A stretch of 64,000 bases of DNA from Crotophaga sulcirostris (GCA_013397455.1 VYZB01000380.1:837311-901310); one strand, 5' to 3'. Shown: positions 1 through 12,087, counted from the first letter of the stretch. Numbers and translations: made by a program. Notes: generated from the letters alone by a model not told the origin.

Positions 1-1560
1 AGACTGACCCCATCAGGCAAGCAACATTTCTGGAACTATTGTGTTTAATTGGGTTTATATCGTACTCAGTCTGCTTTTGTGTTCCTGTATGTTTGATCTA
101 ATCAGCTGGGATTCTTTTTTTAAATGCTGTTTCATAAGTACAGAATATTTAAAACTTTTTTGTAAGCAAAGAATATTAATGTTTAAGTTCACATCCTGTC
201 TGTAGGAAACACATACAGCCTAAGCATAAACAATAAAGACTATAAATAAGTAACACAAAACTGTTCCTTTTACTGGGGCATGACATTTGCCTTCTATTTC
301 AGAAGCCAAATCAACAACAATTTGTACCTAAAATATACTCTACTTTTTCACACCAATTGGCTTGATATTTATGATAAAGAAAATGCAACAGTGTATTTGT
401 TACATTATTCAACAGAAACCATTTGATTTTGTCTCTAGAAGAGTGGAGGTTATTTTAACATGTCCTTTTATATATACACATGCATTTGTTGAGATGAATC
501 TCTGAAGAAGTTAGGTCTCTCTCACAAGGCCTCCACCTTAAACAGTTAAGTATCTGCTATTAAGGAGCTCAAAATACGTATGTGAATGAAATGTCAGGTG
601 TTCATGCTACAATGAGATTATTTATATTCCTATTTTGACACATTCAAATTTCTGTTACCATAACTGGCTGTACTTAGTAAAATACTTCAAACCAAATTGC
701 ATAGAAGAAACAAATCTTACAATACATATTATTTTAAAATATTTTAGCACAGCTAGACTGAGAATAGAAGACATGCTGCACATCTATTTACGCCTCACCT
801 GAGGTACTAAGGAAACCTGCCATAAATTGAGAGCAACTTCTGTGCATTACTATTTTTAATTAGCATCCTGACTGCAACATTGCAAGAGACTAGACAAATA
901 CTTGCACAAATCTCATACTTCCCCCATTTCTTCATGGATAGTTGAAGTTATCAAGATATGAGAGAGGAAAAAGAAAATCCAACAGAAAATACATGGATGT
1001 TCTGAAGCATCAAAAAATAAGAAACAAAAGACACAAAAATAAGACCTCAGCAAATATCTTGTATTCATTGGGCAAGCTATAGAGGGTAACAGGGAAAGTG
1101 ATTTCTAGCAGATTGAACATAGGTACCCTCCAGGGATGTTCTTTATATAATGAGGAAATAAACATTGGACCAATATTACTTTTCTTATATACTGAATAAA
1201 GTCTGAGGGATAATGTTCCCATACCTACAAGATAAAAATTCATTTATAGGTGGTATTAAGTATGGTAAGTTTTTGTAGCTATGAATGCTAGACAAGACTA
1301 AGTCTTTTAAAAAGTTTCTAAAAATTCTGAAAATCTAAACATGGCAATTCTATGATGTTCATTCAATACATTAAAAGTATATCTTCCCTTATTTACTAAT
1401 CACAGCTTTTTAAAAGTTACGTAGAGGAAGTTTTTATTTCTGATTATATTAATAGTTTTTAAAGATGCTAAATATGTCTCTAGTGAAAGTTAAGGCAATT
1501 CAGCAATGAGCAAAATACATCAGAAGTTTTTGTGCAGAGTAACAGTAGCCAACATTTTCC
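1..1560. other. AT-rich non-coding stretch
   Basis: No reading frame here looks coding. The one open stretch of about 77 codons on the minus strand (1010-1243) has no splice context or recognisable motif. No repeat family was recognised. It probably belongs to an intron or to intergenic DNA. Confidence 0.5.
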
Positions 1561-1568
1561 TCTTTTAG

Positions 1569-1785
1569 GGCAAATATTTTGTTACCAGAGTTTCTACCTG
1601 ACCTTCCAATACAGCAGGCACCTCCCCAGCAAGCTACTGAAAAACTGCAACAGCTGCTAGACCGTAGCTGCTACACATTTCTCAGCCCATATCAAAGCTT
1701 TGCCAGTAGCCTCATCATTTTCTTTCAACAGCAGTCTGGGTCAAATATTCTCAAGCAAAAGTCAAAGGACGTAGATGATAACTGA
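1569..1785 (+). CDS. Possible terminal coding exon, unidentified gene
   Basis: A strong acceptor (pyrimidine tract ending TTTTCCTCTTTTAG at 1568) is followed by an open frame of about 72 codons, after one leading base, that ends in TGA at 1783-1785. An AATAAA polyadenylation signal lies about 110 bp downstream, near 1893. The peptide is Q-, P- and L-rich (a PIQQAPPQQATEKLQQLL-like start, then an SLIIFFQQQ stretch and an acidic C-terminus, DVDDN). I do not recognise it. The arrangement (acceptor, frame, stop, poly(A) signal) fits a last exon, but a frame this long is not rare by chance and no upstream exon is visible in the window. It could equally be a non-coding RNA exon or a false positive. 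Confidence 0.2.
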
Positions 1786-1863
1786 TCTCATCCAGGATCC
1801 CATACATGCCTTAATCTACACATAGAGCACCCCTACTGTAGAACAAAGATCTTCTTTCCCCTG

Positions 1864-1882
1864 CCCCCACCCCACCCCCCCC
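1864..1882 (+). repeat. C-run cluster (G-quadruplex potential on minus strand)
   Basis: Runs of 5, 4 and 8 C separated by single A residues. The longest run could supply two tetrad arms, so the minus strand could form a quadruplex. No function is implied. Confidence 0.5.
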
Positions 1883-2007
1883 AATGAGGCAGAAATAAAG
1901 AAGCCCCATACTACAAATGTGTATAGACACTTCATTTGTATACAGCCCCATGTTGTTTGTGGGTTTTTTCTTAACTCAAATTTAAGTTTTCTTTCTCTTT
2001 TTACTAG

Positions 2008-2061
2008 TTGATATCAAAGGGCCTTAAGAGTTTGCAGACAACAGCCACTGAAGAGGTCAAG
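2008..2061 (+). CDS. Possible 54-nt internal exon, phase 0-0
   Basis: The tract TTTTCTTTCTCTTTTTACTAG precedes 18 open codons (LISKGLKSLQTTATEEVK), followed by a near-consensus donor, AAG|GTAAGT. Both splice signals are strong and the length is a multiple of three. One of the other frames also stays open or nearly so, as expected for so short a segment. A second acceptor/donor pair follows at about 2173-2247 (TTCTACAG ... CACGG|GTAAGG). I cannot name a gene. If coding, it would be a plus-strand gene running in from the left, but that conflicts with reading 1569-1785 as a last exon. At most one of the two is probably right. Confidence 0.2.
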
Positions 2062-2339
2062 GTAAGTCATCTTCTCCATCTCCCATAACTGAACGGTAGA
2101 ATAAAGTCTTACACAAAGAACTGCTTCTGTTCCTTATGCCAGAAATAAAAACGTGAAGTTATTTGTTCTACAGGACAGAAGGACCTGCTGCTGCTTTAGA
2201 TTTCAGAGCACTCTGGCAACTTCAGGAAAGTACGAGCAATCACGGGTAAGGGTGGGGAAGGAAGGTCCCTGCAGGAGGCACCTTGATGGAAAGCAGATGC
2301 TGGAGCATTACTACCAAAAATTTCCCAGGAGCATATAAT

Positions 2340-3020
2340 CTCTAGGTATTCAAACTTCTTTTTTTTTAATGCCATCCTCTCCCCTACTTAAGACAGTAAT
2401 TCCTACCCTTCTCATCAGTGCCCATTTTCATTCCTTCCCTCTGTGATAGCATTATTTCCCCCCCTCACTGCATGGATATAGGATTGAAGTGCTTCATAAC
2501 CTGCTGTGACCTCAGTTCCCCAAGTTGAGAAGAGACGGAGGTTGGTAGTGCTAAGCTCTGTGGGCACTGACCACCCAGGTGGCCAAGCACCAGACACCAC
2601 TACCAAACTCTGCATCCGTGCCCACGGCCCAAGTGCTTGACCTGTCTGTTCATAATGAACTCAGTCATTTCATGTAACATCTTGGAAGCAAAATCAGGAG
2701 CTAATTAAATTGCAAAAATAGGTCAGAGTAGCAGAAACACAAGTTCAACCTCCCTGATGGCATACTGCAAAGCCTCCAACTCTCTCTCACCAAGTGAATA
2801 GGCTATTTATTTTTTGAGAGGAAAGTAAATGCATCTTTCAGCCATCCTTGTACCTCTAGTATTCTAGGATGCGTGTGAAAGCAGAAATAACTGCCAGCAA
2901 AGGATACAGCCATCTGAAAAGACCTCATCAATGGGAATCAGTCTCATCCTTACGTTTTAATCATTTTCACGATAATTCTGTTGCACACAAGCTCATCTTG
3001 TTAGGTTACACACAATCATT
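2340..3020. other. Non-coding stretch, nothing recognised
   Basis: Mixed-composition DNA with no convincing reading frame, repeat family or structured RNA. The minus-strand frame at 2415-2615 has no supporting splice sites or motif. Confidence 0.4.
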
Positions 3021-3022
3021 AC

Positions 3023-3157
3023 CTCATCTGCTAGCAGCAAGCCCGTGAGACTATCAAAGATTGGTGTTCTCAGACGACAGGGGATAAGAAAAAACCTGAC
3101 ACCGGCCACACTGCACACGACCTCAAGAGTCAACAGTAACTTGTTTAACAAGGGAAT
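3023..3157 (-). CDS. Possible 135-nt symmetric exon, unidentified gene
   Basis: On the minus strand an acceptor (CTAGCACCACAG, with a possible branch sequence CTGATAAC just upstream) is followed by exactly 45 open codons and a good donor, GAG|GTAATG. The exon is phase 0-0. The peptide is very leucine- and hydrophobic-rich (start IPLLNKLLLTLEVV, middle VRFFLIPCRLRT, end PIFDSLTGLLLADE). Such composition suits a helical-repeat or membrane protein. It matches no CR1 or other repeat I know. It lies about 8.8 kb downstream of the CpG-island first exon, on the same strand, so it could belong to that gene, but no linking exon has been demonstrated. I do not recognise the family. Confidence 0.27.
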
Positions 3158-3169
3158 CTGTGGTGCTAG

Positions 3170-5610
3170 GTTATCAGATCTCTACTCATGCTGTTTCAGA
3201 TAAAAACAACACCAGATCTTTTGTAACATCAGGGTTGATGCTTTAATTTTGAACTGTCATTTCACAGGACCAGGCCTCCACAACAGCTTGAAACACTGAA
3301 GTTAAAAAGTGCATGTCAGATTCACAAATGATAAAAAAATACTTCAGCTGTCTAGGATTTAAAAGACTAGAACAGAAAGACACAGAAGGTGGTGTTCAAA
3401 ATTACACCAGACCAATAGTTAGTGTGAGTGCATGCATACAGAAACCTAAGTTTAAATGACTGTAGCATAAGAACGGTTACATATGATCAACATAACCAGA
3501 GAGAAGGATTTACTGTTCCAACATATTTATACAAGATGGGAACATGGTTTTTAGGAACATTATGTTTCAGGAACACACAGTTTTCAATTAGGCAGCTTCG
3601 ACCTTAAAATATGAAATTGTCAGTGGCATCGTTTAACTGAAATGTGAAGACAACTACAAGTTAAATTCAAACATTTATAAGGGAGGTTCTACTAACTGCC
3701 TGCAAGGCCCTGTGCCAATGAATTTTGGTTGACTGAATATATTCCTGTGGCACTGGTAGTTCAAAATAACGAGTGACATTTTTTATTTCTTTGTATACCA
3801 CCTGAGCTGAACTGTAGACCTTCAGCGTTCTGTTTGCTGATGCTTTTGGTGCACTCTTTCAATTTCTTCAATAAAAGCTGGTAAAGAGAACTCTATTTGT
3901 ACTATAAGTAACAATGCAATGATACATGTCAAGAACTGCTTAGGAGTATCTTCAAGCTCTGCATAGAGCAAAATGTATTAAATTTTCCTTTACCCTACTA
4001 TTTTTCTGTATGGTAAGCTCAAAGCTCAAACAAACTTGCAATGTTTCTCAGTTGTTGGTATTCTATTTATTTCAATGTTAACAAAAATTACAAAAATCAC
4101 ATTTTCCAGAGGAATTAAATGATAAACTGAACAAGTATCCTCCGAGATAAAGGAAGTAAGCTGGACAAGTCAACAATTAATAAGAACTATTTATAATGAA
4201 TAACCGAACTTATTATGGTCAAGATTACAAGATTATTACATATTTATTAAATTAGTTCTGCTCAATAACAATTAGACCTTTATAATCTACTCATGAACAA
4301 AACAATATTCAAGTAGAAAATCTTTATGTTCCATAAGGCATGGTGACATGGGGTTCCTAACAGCAGGGGCTACACCTCAGTAGATTAACTGTCTCATTGA
4401 CCCTTCTCTCCTCCTGTAGTTAGATATGCTTATGCTAATTACTGGAATATTATTTTCAGTTATCTTCCAATGACTTAGGAACTAGAAAAAAGAGGTCCTA
4501 ATAGTAGCCTTCAAATGCTAATAGCCTGCAGTTTTCTAGCCAAAATGGTAGGGTTTCAGACCAGAGTAGTGTCATAAACAATGTCCCTTTTTGTCTCCTC
4601 CTGCTAAGCAGCTGCTACTTACTCTGCGGTTCAATCTTCCCTGTAAGTCATGCTCTCAAAATTCTCGATTCTTATCGCTGTTCTCCACATGATTCTTTTG
4701 TTCACATTTTTCTCAAGCAAAACTCCAAAGCAAATGTATCCAAGGCCCTGTTAATGTTGCATCAGCACTTCAAATACATCAAAACAGCTTTTTCCTGCAA
4801 CACAGATCCAGCACCGATTCAAGTTTATTTTGTGATCATCCTAACACATGACCCTCTTTTCTGCTAGTCAGCTGCACAGCACACAGGCAGAAATAACTAA
4901 ATGCATGATTTCAGGATGAAAAAACAATAGAAACAAATTTAAGGCAGGCCACCTCTCCAAATGGCTCGGACATGAAGTCAGCTCCATGGATGAAACTCCT
5001 GGTATGTGCATCATATAGGCCTTCTTCCAATATAAGATTTCACATTTGGGGTAAATAGAAATGCTTCACCAAATCTTCAGATTATGCCACAATACGCATT
5101 AACAACAGTAAGGTTCCTTCCCTGATGCATCTGAAAAATATATGTAAGCAGTTTATCACGCTAGAGTCTACCTGTCACCCCACTTACTGTAACAACCTTC
5201 ACTGTAGATCAAATGTATATATTAACGAAAACTTGCAAAAATCATGATTGCTCTATTTAGATAGCAGAGGAAGCCAGCTTTTCCAATTAATAATTAATTG
5301 TCCACCTCTTTCAGATATTTAAGCCCATTTAGTCAAACATCTTCAAGTCTATACAGTACCACATAAGCAGTTTGAACATCAAGCAGCAATACTAAGTTAT
5401 TCTTAGGCATCTTTATGAATTTACACTTTGCCTTATCACACTTAGGTCAACAGTTGATAGTTTTTCCAAGAGCTCAAAGTCAGTCAGCTTATCCTAATAA
5501 CGCAGCAGACTTACGCACTACAACCGTTTTGCTAACATGTAAACAGATCTACTGTGTATGTGAAGTGATACCCAATGCTTTAGTAAACACCTTAATGTAA
5601 AAGTTTATTT
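3170..5610. other. AT-rich non-coding stretch
   Basis: No recognised repeat or gene. Several AATAAA motifs occur on both strands, as expected from composition. A minus-strand open segment ending in a stop at 4631-4633 was considered and rejected (see rejected items). Confidence 0.4.
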
Positions 5611-5614
5611 CATT

Positions 5615-6430
5615 AGGTTTGCAGACAACATCAAACTCGGGGTTGACCAGTCTAAATACTTGAGGGCAGGTTTGTCATTCAGAGGGACCTGGACAGGCTG
5701 GAGGAACAAGTTGACAGGGACCTTATGAAATTCAACAGGATGACAGTCCTCTGCATGGGAAGGAAGAGCCCCTTGTTTTTTACAGGCTGGCACTGTCCAG
5801 CTAGGGAGAAGCTCTGCTGAAAAAAAGTCTGGTGGTCTAGCTAAGGCAGTAAGTTGAACACAAGCCAGCAGCATGTCATGGCAACAACAAGGGCCAACAG
5901 CATCCTCAGCTGTATTAATAGAAGCATAGCCAGCAGACAGAGTGCCAGAGAGAAGCAACTATTCTCCTTAACTTGGCACTAGACTGCTTTTGGACTACTG
6001 GCTCTAGCGTCCCTCTTCTCCTCCCGCAGTCCCTTTCAATAGAACAAAGACATTGATAAATGAAAAGTATTTCTGCGAAGGGACACCAAGGCAGTCAGGG
6101 TGGTGAGAAGAGGCTAAGAGAACAGAGCTTCTTCAGTCTGAAGAGGAGACAGTTTTGAAGTACTGCAACAGCAGCCTTCCTGTACCTTCCAGATAACATT
6201 CCCACAGGCGTCAAGATAACTGAGTCAGGCTTTCAGTGATGTATAGTGGGATAACAAAAGAAAACAGACAGAATGGACAAACAGGAGAGCTTCTGACTGG
6301 ACAAAAGGTAAAAATCCAACTGCCTAGAGCCAGTGCTGTTTCCATCCTTGGACATTTTCAAGGCTCAGCTGGATAAAGCACTGAGAAACCTAAACTGAAA
6401 TTATAGTCTTCCCTACTTTAAGCAGGACAA
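5615..6430 (+). mobile_element. CR1 LINE fragment, 3' half, decayed
   Basis: The segment opens with the CR1 reverse-transcriptase tail (TTTGCAGACAACATCAAACT, then a CATTCAGAGGGACCTGGACAGGCTGGAG-like stretch and a TGAAATTCAACA stretch). It runs through the downstream CR1 region (CTTCAGTCTGAAGAGGAGAC and a GACAAACAGGAG remnant) towards the 3' end. No 8-mer tail is preserved. Many substitutions and frame breaks show it is an older, dead copy. Confidence 0.75.
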
Positions 6431-8005
6431 ACAGTCTTAGTTGCAATTCAAATTATCTGTAGTCGATTCCTCCCACATTTTTCTGACAAGCAATGCAGAT
6501 GCCCAAGGCCACCACCAAACCAAGCCAGAGGGAGATCCACACATATAACATAGCGAGGCATGTTGCTTACTGATGAACAGAAAGATATCATTCATACATG
6601 AACTAAAATGAAAGGCAGCCATGAGCTGCAGGTTTACAATAAGATATGTTTCGAAACTGTTTTATGGTTAGAAATGGGAATTAACCAGAAAAATTAAGAT
6701 GAAAAAGCAACATGACACATTAAAACAGAAATGCAACACAGTCAAAGGATACCAGATCACTAGAATAAACCTTACTCATATTATAAACCAATCTAGCAGA
6801 TGACTGAAACAGATACAAACTGAACTTCAGTAAAACATTTGATACATCAGAACCTTACTGAACAGTAAAAAACAGACTAAGAAGTTTGAACTGTGTCAGA
6901 AATTCACTAAAGGGGAAAGTGAAACAGAAATTGGCAGAATGGAGTGGTATAGTAATGAATCCCCAATGGAACAGTTTTTAAAGCAGTTCAACCCTACATC
7001 AGCAAATAAACTTGGAAGATCAACAGCAAAGGCTGGGCAAAAGGACAGAAATCAAATTTTGTAGCCTCAAAGGTTGTAGAAAAAAACAGGGTGAGATGTA
7101 GTAGTACAAAGCATAAAATGAAGCAGAAGATCATTTAACATCACATTCACTCAGTGAATAGTCAAGAATTTTTATATATTAGTAGCGCACAAGTCGGAAG
7201 AAGATATTGTGCATACATTAACATATCACAAGATATGAATCACCAGCCTGATACATTCCAAAACCACATTTGCTTCTTATGCCTGTACCAAGTGAAGTAT
7301 TTTCAGACATGAAAGCAAAGAATTAGCATCTTTGTAAAGGGTGCTGGTACATTTCACATGTACTTCATCCGGAACAGTGTGTACAAGAAAACTTGTAGAA
7401 TTGTGTCTCCCCAGTTGGAAGCCTCTCTCATACTTTATCACACACCTGTTAAAGTAAATTTCTTGAAAGTAAGGTACTGAATAAGAATGAAATGGCGAAG
7501 TAGATTACCTTATTCTTATGTCTGTGTTATTTTGAAACAGATTTTTACAAAGGAAGACACTAACTTTTACAGCAGGACTTGACAAGTGTACTATGGCCCT
7601 GCACATTTCTCTTTCTAATGCATTGCTGCTACCTTCACTATAGTACAGAGGACAGACAGACTACATGGCTTACTAGACATACTGTGTATGGTTATCCTAC
7701 CAGCTAAGACTCTAAAGCCAACAAGAAGAAAACAAATAAACCCACAGACCACATAGTTCAGAACTGAACAATCAAGTTGAGCCTAACAGAGGAAAACAGC
7801 AACAACAACAAAATCTTTTAATAGAAGGCAGCTAGGACAATTTCCCTGACAGACTTGTTAAGAGGATTCTCTGAACAAGGAGTTCTGAATGACTGATTTT
7901 CATTTCTTCTAACTTCTATACTTAACGAGAGACATACTGCAGGAAATAAAGACTGCGTGAGCATTGTACCGTATCTCTCCATGAAGTGACCATAGACAGA
8001 AGTGC
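6431..8005. other. Non-coding stretch between two CR1 fragments
   Basis: AT-rich, with no convincing reading frame and no repeat family recognised. Confidence 0.4.
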
Positions 8006-8009
8006 TGCG

Positions 8010-8318
8010 TGGCCACAGACAGTAGTGAGGTGGATGTCTGTTTCTTCTCCCAAGTAAGAAGTGATAGGATAAGAGTAAATGGCCTCAGGTTGCACCAGGG
8101 GAGGTTTAGATTGGATATTAGAAAAAATTTCTTCACTGAAGAGGTTGTCAAGATTTGGGACTGGCTGCCCAGGGAAGTGGTTGAGTTACCATCCCTGAAG
8201 ATATTTAACAGACATGTAGAAGTGGCACTGAGGGACATGGTTTAGTGGTGGACTTGGCAGAGTTAGGTTTATGGCTGATGATCTTTAAGGTCTTTTCCAA
8301 GCTAACTGATTCTATGAA
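8010..8318 (+). mobile_element. CR1 LINE 3' end
   Basis: The segment encodes the last part of CR1 ORF2 ([20 protein letters not shown] ... EIFNRHVEVALRDMV-like, stop at about 8243). The standard 3' UTR follows (GGTCTTTTCCAAGCTAACTGATTCTATGA). Tail and frame are well preserved, so this is a fairly young 5'-truncated insertion. Confidence 0.9.
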
Positions 8319-8404
8319 CCCAAGCAAGCTGAAAGTCTAAGAGGGAAGGAGCATGAAATTTCAGGTACGGAAGAAGCATGTCCTCACAGAATCAGTGTTA
8401 TCTG

Positions 8405-8760
8405 GTAGAAATCTCTTGGACTCATCTACTTCAGCTTCCAGTTTGAAGCAGGAATATTGTCAACATCAAATTGGGTCATCTTAAAACTGTAACCTGTCCC
8501 AGTAAAGGACCACTCTCCTTGAAGGTTTTTCTGTTGTCCAGTTTGAACCTCCCAAACTAAAACGTGTGGCTGCTGCTCCTTCTCTGACAATTTCTTACTA
8601 TTGAGAAGAGTGTGCTCATTCAGGTAGATGCAGGTCACAATTAGATTGCCTCTAATCTTCCTGGGTCTTCTCTTCACAAGACTGTAGCCCAGCTCCCTCA
8701 ATCCCTCCTCACAGGTCATGCACTCTGTGCCCCTAAACATAATTCCTGGACCCTCTAAAG
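8405..8760 (-). mobile_element. CR1 LINE fragment, older subfamily
   Basis: In minus orientation the segment reads as the CR1 ORF2 end with the motif CEEGLRELGYSLVKRRPRKI. On the plus strand it then shows the TTCCAGTTTGAAGCAGGAAT stretch that corresponds to the older CR1 3' region with the 'CTGCTCAAAGCAGG' block. It is strongly diverged and has no intact tail. It lies head-to-head with the neighbouring younger plus-strand copy. Confidence 0.65.
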
Positions 8761-11250
8761 TTTCTCAGCAGCTGCCTTTAACAGTGGTGCAAAAAACCAA
8801 AGAGCATATTCAAATTACAGTGTCACAGAAAGGAAGTAAAACCATATCCCTCACTGCCAGCCATGCTCCCTTTTACACAGCAGACAAAGCAAACAGCATG
8901 CTGAACTATAAGACACGCTGTTGGCTCAGCTCATTTAAGCAAGAGGTTTGTATAGATGAGACTCAAATTAAAATGAACATTTAAGTTAATTCTGCAGTAA
9001 AGATAATCCTTAATCACACATTCGCTAAAGCCTTGAGTTGCATCTTAGCGCAAATAATGCATGCAACATGCTAACACTTACAATATATACCAATACAAGA
9101 AAGCTACATTCTGCTCTTGCTAAAGATCCTAGGTAAATCCAGGTCTTGCATACATACATACTAGCTCTTTCTAGAAATTTTCAGACCATCTTTAGAAGTT
9201 ATATTTCAAAGCCCACCATGTCTTTTTTTTAAAAAAAAAAAGTTTTACACTCCAATATTATTGGTAGTGCCCTTACTGAAGCCAGATGCTTTCCTGAAAA
9301 TTTCTGGTTTTCCTTGCATTTTTATCCTCCACCACAATCATTAAGAGACAAAACAGCTGTCTAAAGTTATTTCACCAACTTGGCTGCTGACACAAACAAC
9401 GTAAACTGGTTAAACAGGTTTACAGCCTCCTATGTCACTATTGGTCTCCCAGTCTCTGCTTCCTCCCCACTAAGGAGTGCTATAAAGGGTTCTGCATGTA
9501 ACTAAAGAAGTACAAAGGCTCAGAACAGTGATTTAAGGTATGGTATTTGATCAGACTAGTGTAGCAGTTCAACTGTTTAGAAAGACAAGCAAGAAAAGAG
9601 TAAATGTAAATCTACTCACAGTACATGAATAAAACTGAGATACTGTATTGTAGAAGTGAAATTAAAAATAATTAAGAATCAAAAATATTTTCGTTTCAGA
9701 AATGTGGGAAGAGGATTTTAAGGTATTTATGAAGAACTGTTCTTTCAAGAAGTAATGCATTATCACAACTGAACCATGCAAACAAAAGGAACACTGAAAA
9801 GATCTGAAAGTCCCAAGTTTGAAAAAACCTAGAATAATAGGTAGGCCTGGACCCAGAACACTGCATACAGATATTGAATATTTGGAGTAGTTAGAATCTG
9901 CCATTAAGGTTTAAGTTAACATCAGGGGACCCATCTCTAATTAAAACAGCGCTTGGATTTCAACTGAAGTATTGTAATCATCATTACAGCTTCCACAGCA
10001 CCTATTACCAGACCACAGGCAGCTTGTGAAAGCCACCTAAATGCTTGCCAGAAGAATTTTACAGTCACAAGAATTTATTTTTTCCCCATAACTGACAGAA
10101 ACCCTGTGAAGGACAAGGCAGTGTAGGAGGGCCAAGATCTAACTGCCTCATACAGTGTGCTTTGCTTAGGTGAGGAAAAACCCAAAGTACCATTGTCAAA
10201 ATGGCACATCAAACTCTATATACACAGAAACCCACTCCATGTTCCGGAACTGTAGTCACCCTTCATTAACACAAATTTTAAGTACCACCTTATGAAAGTA
10301 TCAGAGGAAGTACATTTCCTGTTCAGAGCTAGGGAAAACCCAAAACATTACAATGCAGCCTAAATTAATCCTTCACCCCAGAGCAAGAGGGGAAGAACAG
10401 TAACACAGAGCTTCTCCCTCCAAGAAACCACAGGATTCACAGCAAAACACTGTAGTCTAACAGCTGAACACACGGCCTTGTAACTGATTAAGAAACCAGA
10501 AGATGCCAAGGAGTTTTACTGCTGTCTTACTTCAGCCAAAAAATACACGCAAACCTTGTCAACAATCATTTAATAGTTTGTAGCAGCCTTATTCAAGGTA
10601 CTTCATCTCACTGCTGAAAAACAAGTTGCTGCCTCTTTCTCGTCCTGTATGACTGCGTAGAGAAGGAAAGAATAGCACTATAGCTGCTATTTATTCCCTT
10701 TTCTGAGCAAGAAGTGTGATTCCAGACACACAGGAAGATATCATCTACATTTGACAGACTGCATTGACACTCCTATTGCCTGGCCTACTACAGTAAGCAG
10801 CAGATCTTGTCTACTGAAAACAGCCCCAACTATTTTACTCTTCCAAAACAACCAAAAGGAACAAAGAAACTTAATGGGTTTTGATATAATCTTTCAGTAG
10901 AGGCCTGACTTCAACCTTGCCTACAGACTACAACAAACATGCAATCATCCACTTAGCACAGAGCTTTTCCAAACAGGAAAAAAAAGAAAAGATTTATTAT
11001 TAATTGTATACTACTCCTCAGATTTTTAGAAAACATTTTCATGATCTTTTTCTTTCCAAGCAGTCCTTAGACCACACTGCTTTTACGACTTATATCATCG
11101 TTCGTTTTTAATCTTCAATCAATAGCATTACCTCCTTCAGGTCCTTAACTGCCCAGTTCTCCTCTGCATACACAGGCTGTGCATTCACCGATCACTCCTC
11201 CAGTTTACACGGCATTTCTTGCCAATCTGAGATCAGATGTGTAAGTTACA
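8761..11250. other. Non-coding stretch downstream of the CpG-island exon
   Basis: Probably the first intron of the minus-strand gene that starts at 12.09 kb, if that gene is real. It includes a T-run/A-run foldback at about 9222-9242. No exon with both a convincing acceptor and donor was found apart from the weak candidate noted under rejected items. Confidence 0.4.
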
Positions 11251-11933
11251 CTACCCCGACTTACATCCCAAGGACACCATCGAGAAGGGGGGTGACACCA
11301 GCAGCCCTCTTACTCCCCAGCACAGGGCAGAGTCGCTGCCTCCTGACTGACCCGTTTGGACACTGGAAGGCACAGGTGCCACTTCTGCCCTCACCATCAC
11401 CACACCTGCTTCCGAAGTTCGACTGCCTGTTCTCAGGAGTGCCAGCGGCAGGAACCATCTCGTACAAACCGGAGATCTCAAACCAAGGGCTCTGCCCTCC
11501 GGCCGGTTCCCCTCACCCTACTCAATAACAGTGACTCGGGTGAGGGAAAAGTGAAAGGGCGAGGGGTGTGAAAACAAACGCAGCGGTGCTGTCACTGAGA
11601 TCGGGAAGACACGCAGCTGGTTCTGGCTGTCAGGCCCGTCCCGGGCGCAGCCTGCGCGCCCGCCCCCCCTCGCCCCGTTCCACCGCCTCCCCGAGCCCCG
11701 GCAGCAGCGGCTGAGGTCTCCGTGCCGCAGCTCGGCGAGGCTGCGACCCACGGGCCGCTCCCGCTGGGGCACAGACCCTTTCCCCCTCCTGCTCCCCCGC
11801 GCTGCCGCTGCCCCCCGGAGCTCCGGGGAGCCTCGGAAGGGCTCGGGTCCCACCCCGGCGCCCGTGGGAAGGGGGGCTCGGAGAGTCCTGCCCCGGCGCC
11901 CAGCGAGGCCCCTGCCCGGCCGCCCCCCGGTAC

Positions 11934-12087
11934 CTGGCTGGGACTCGGCGGGGCCCGCAGCCCCGCGGCTCCGGGTGTCCTGGGAGCGGACCTGGCGGAG
12001 GCCGCCGGGCACGGCGCCCCAGAGGCGGCTGGCGGTGCCGCGCAGGAGGCGGCTGCCCTTGCCGGTGAGGGCGCTGAGGTGCTCCAT
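11934..12087 (-). CDS. First coding exon of an unidentified gene; possible mitochondrial presequence
   Basis: The start codon at 12087-12085 sits in a perfect Kozak context (GCCGCCATGG). An open frame of 51 codons plus one base follows, ending at a good donor, CAG|GTACCGG (phase 1). The peptide begins MEHLSALTGKGSRLLRGTAS and continues with more R, G and A residues, with no acidic residue between E2 and D41. An arginine-rich amphipathic start of this kind is typical of mitochondrial import sequences; that function is inferred. The frame stays open past the donor only as GC-rich, low-complexity peptide, so splicing there is the likely reading. Downstream exons would lie to the left of 11.93 kb or beyond the window. 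I do not recognise the gene. Confidence 0.65.

Noticed and set aside
4631..4747. Minus-strand open segment of 38 codons plus stop after an AACAG acceptor-like site, ending ENFESMTYRED
   Set aside because: The acceptor has no pyrimidine tract, the frame length is within chance expectation, and a donor-like GTAAGT right after the stop argues against a terminal exon.
9222..9242. T-run followed by A-run, formally a palindrome
   Set aside because: Simple-sequence composition. A similar T/A run occurs at about 23065-23081. Not comparable to the complex foldback at 26.0 kb.
11132..11163. Possible 32-nt minus-strand exon (ENWAVKDLKE) whose phase would fit the CpG-island exon
   Set aside because: Too short to judge, with a weak acceptor tract and a GTAATG donor. 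Phase agreement has a one-in-three chance.
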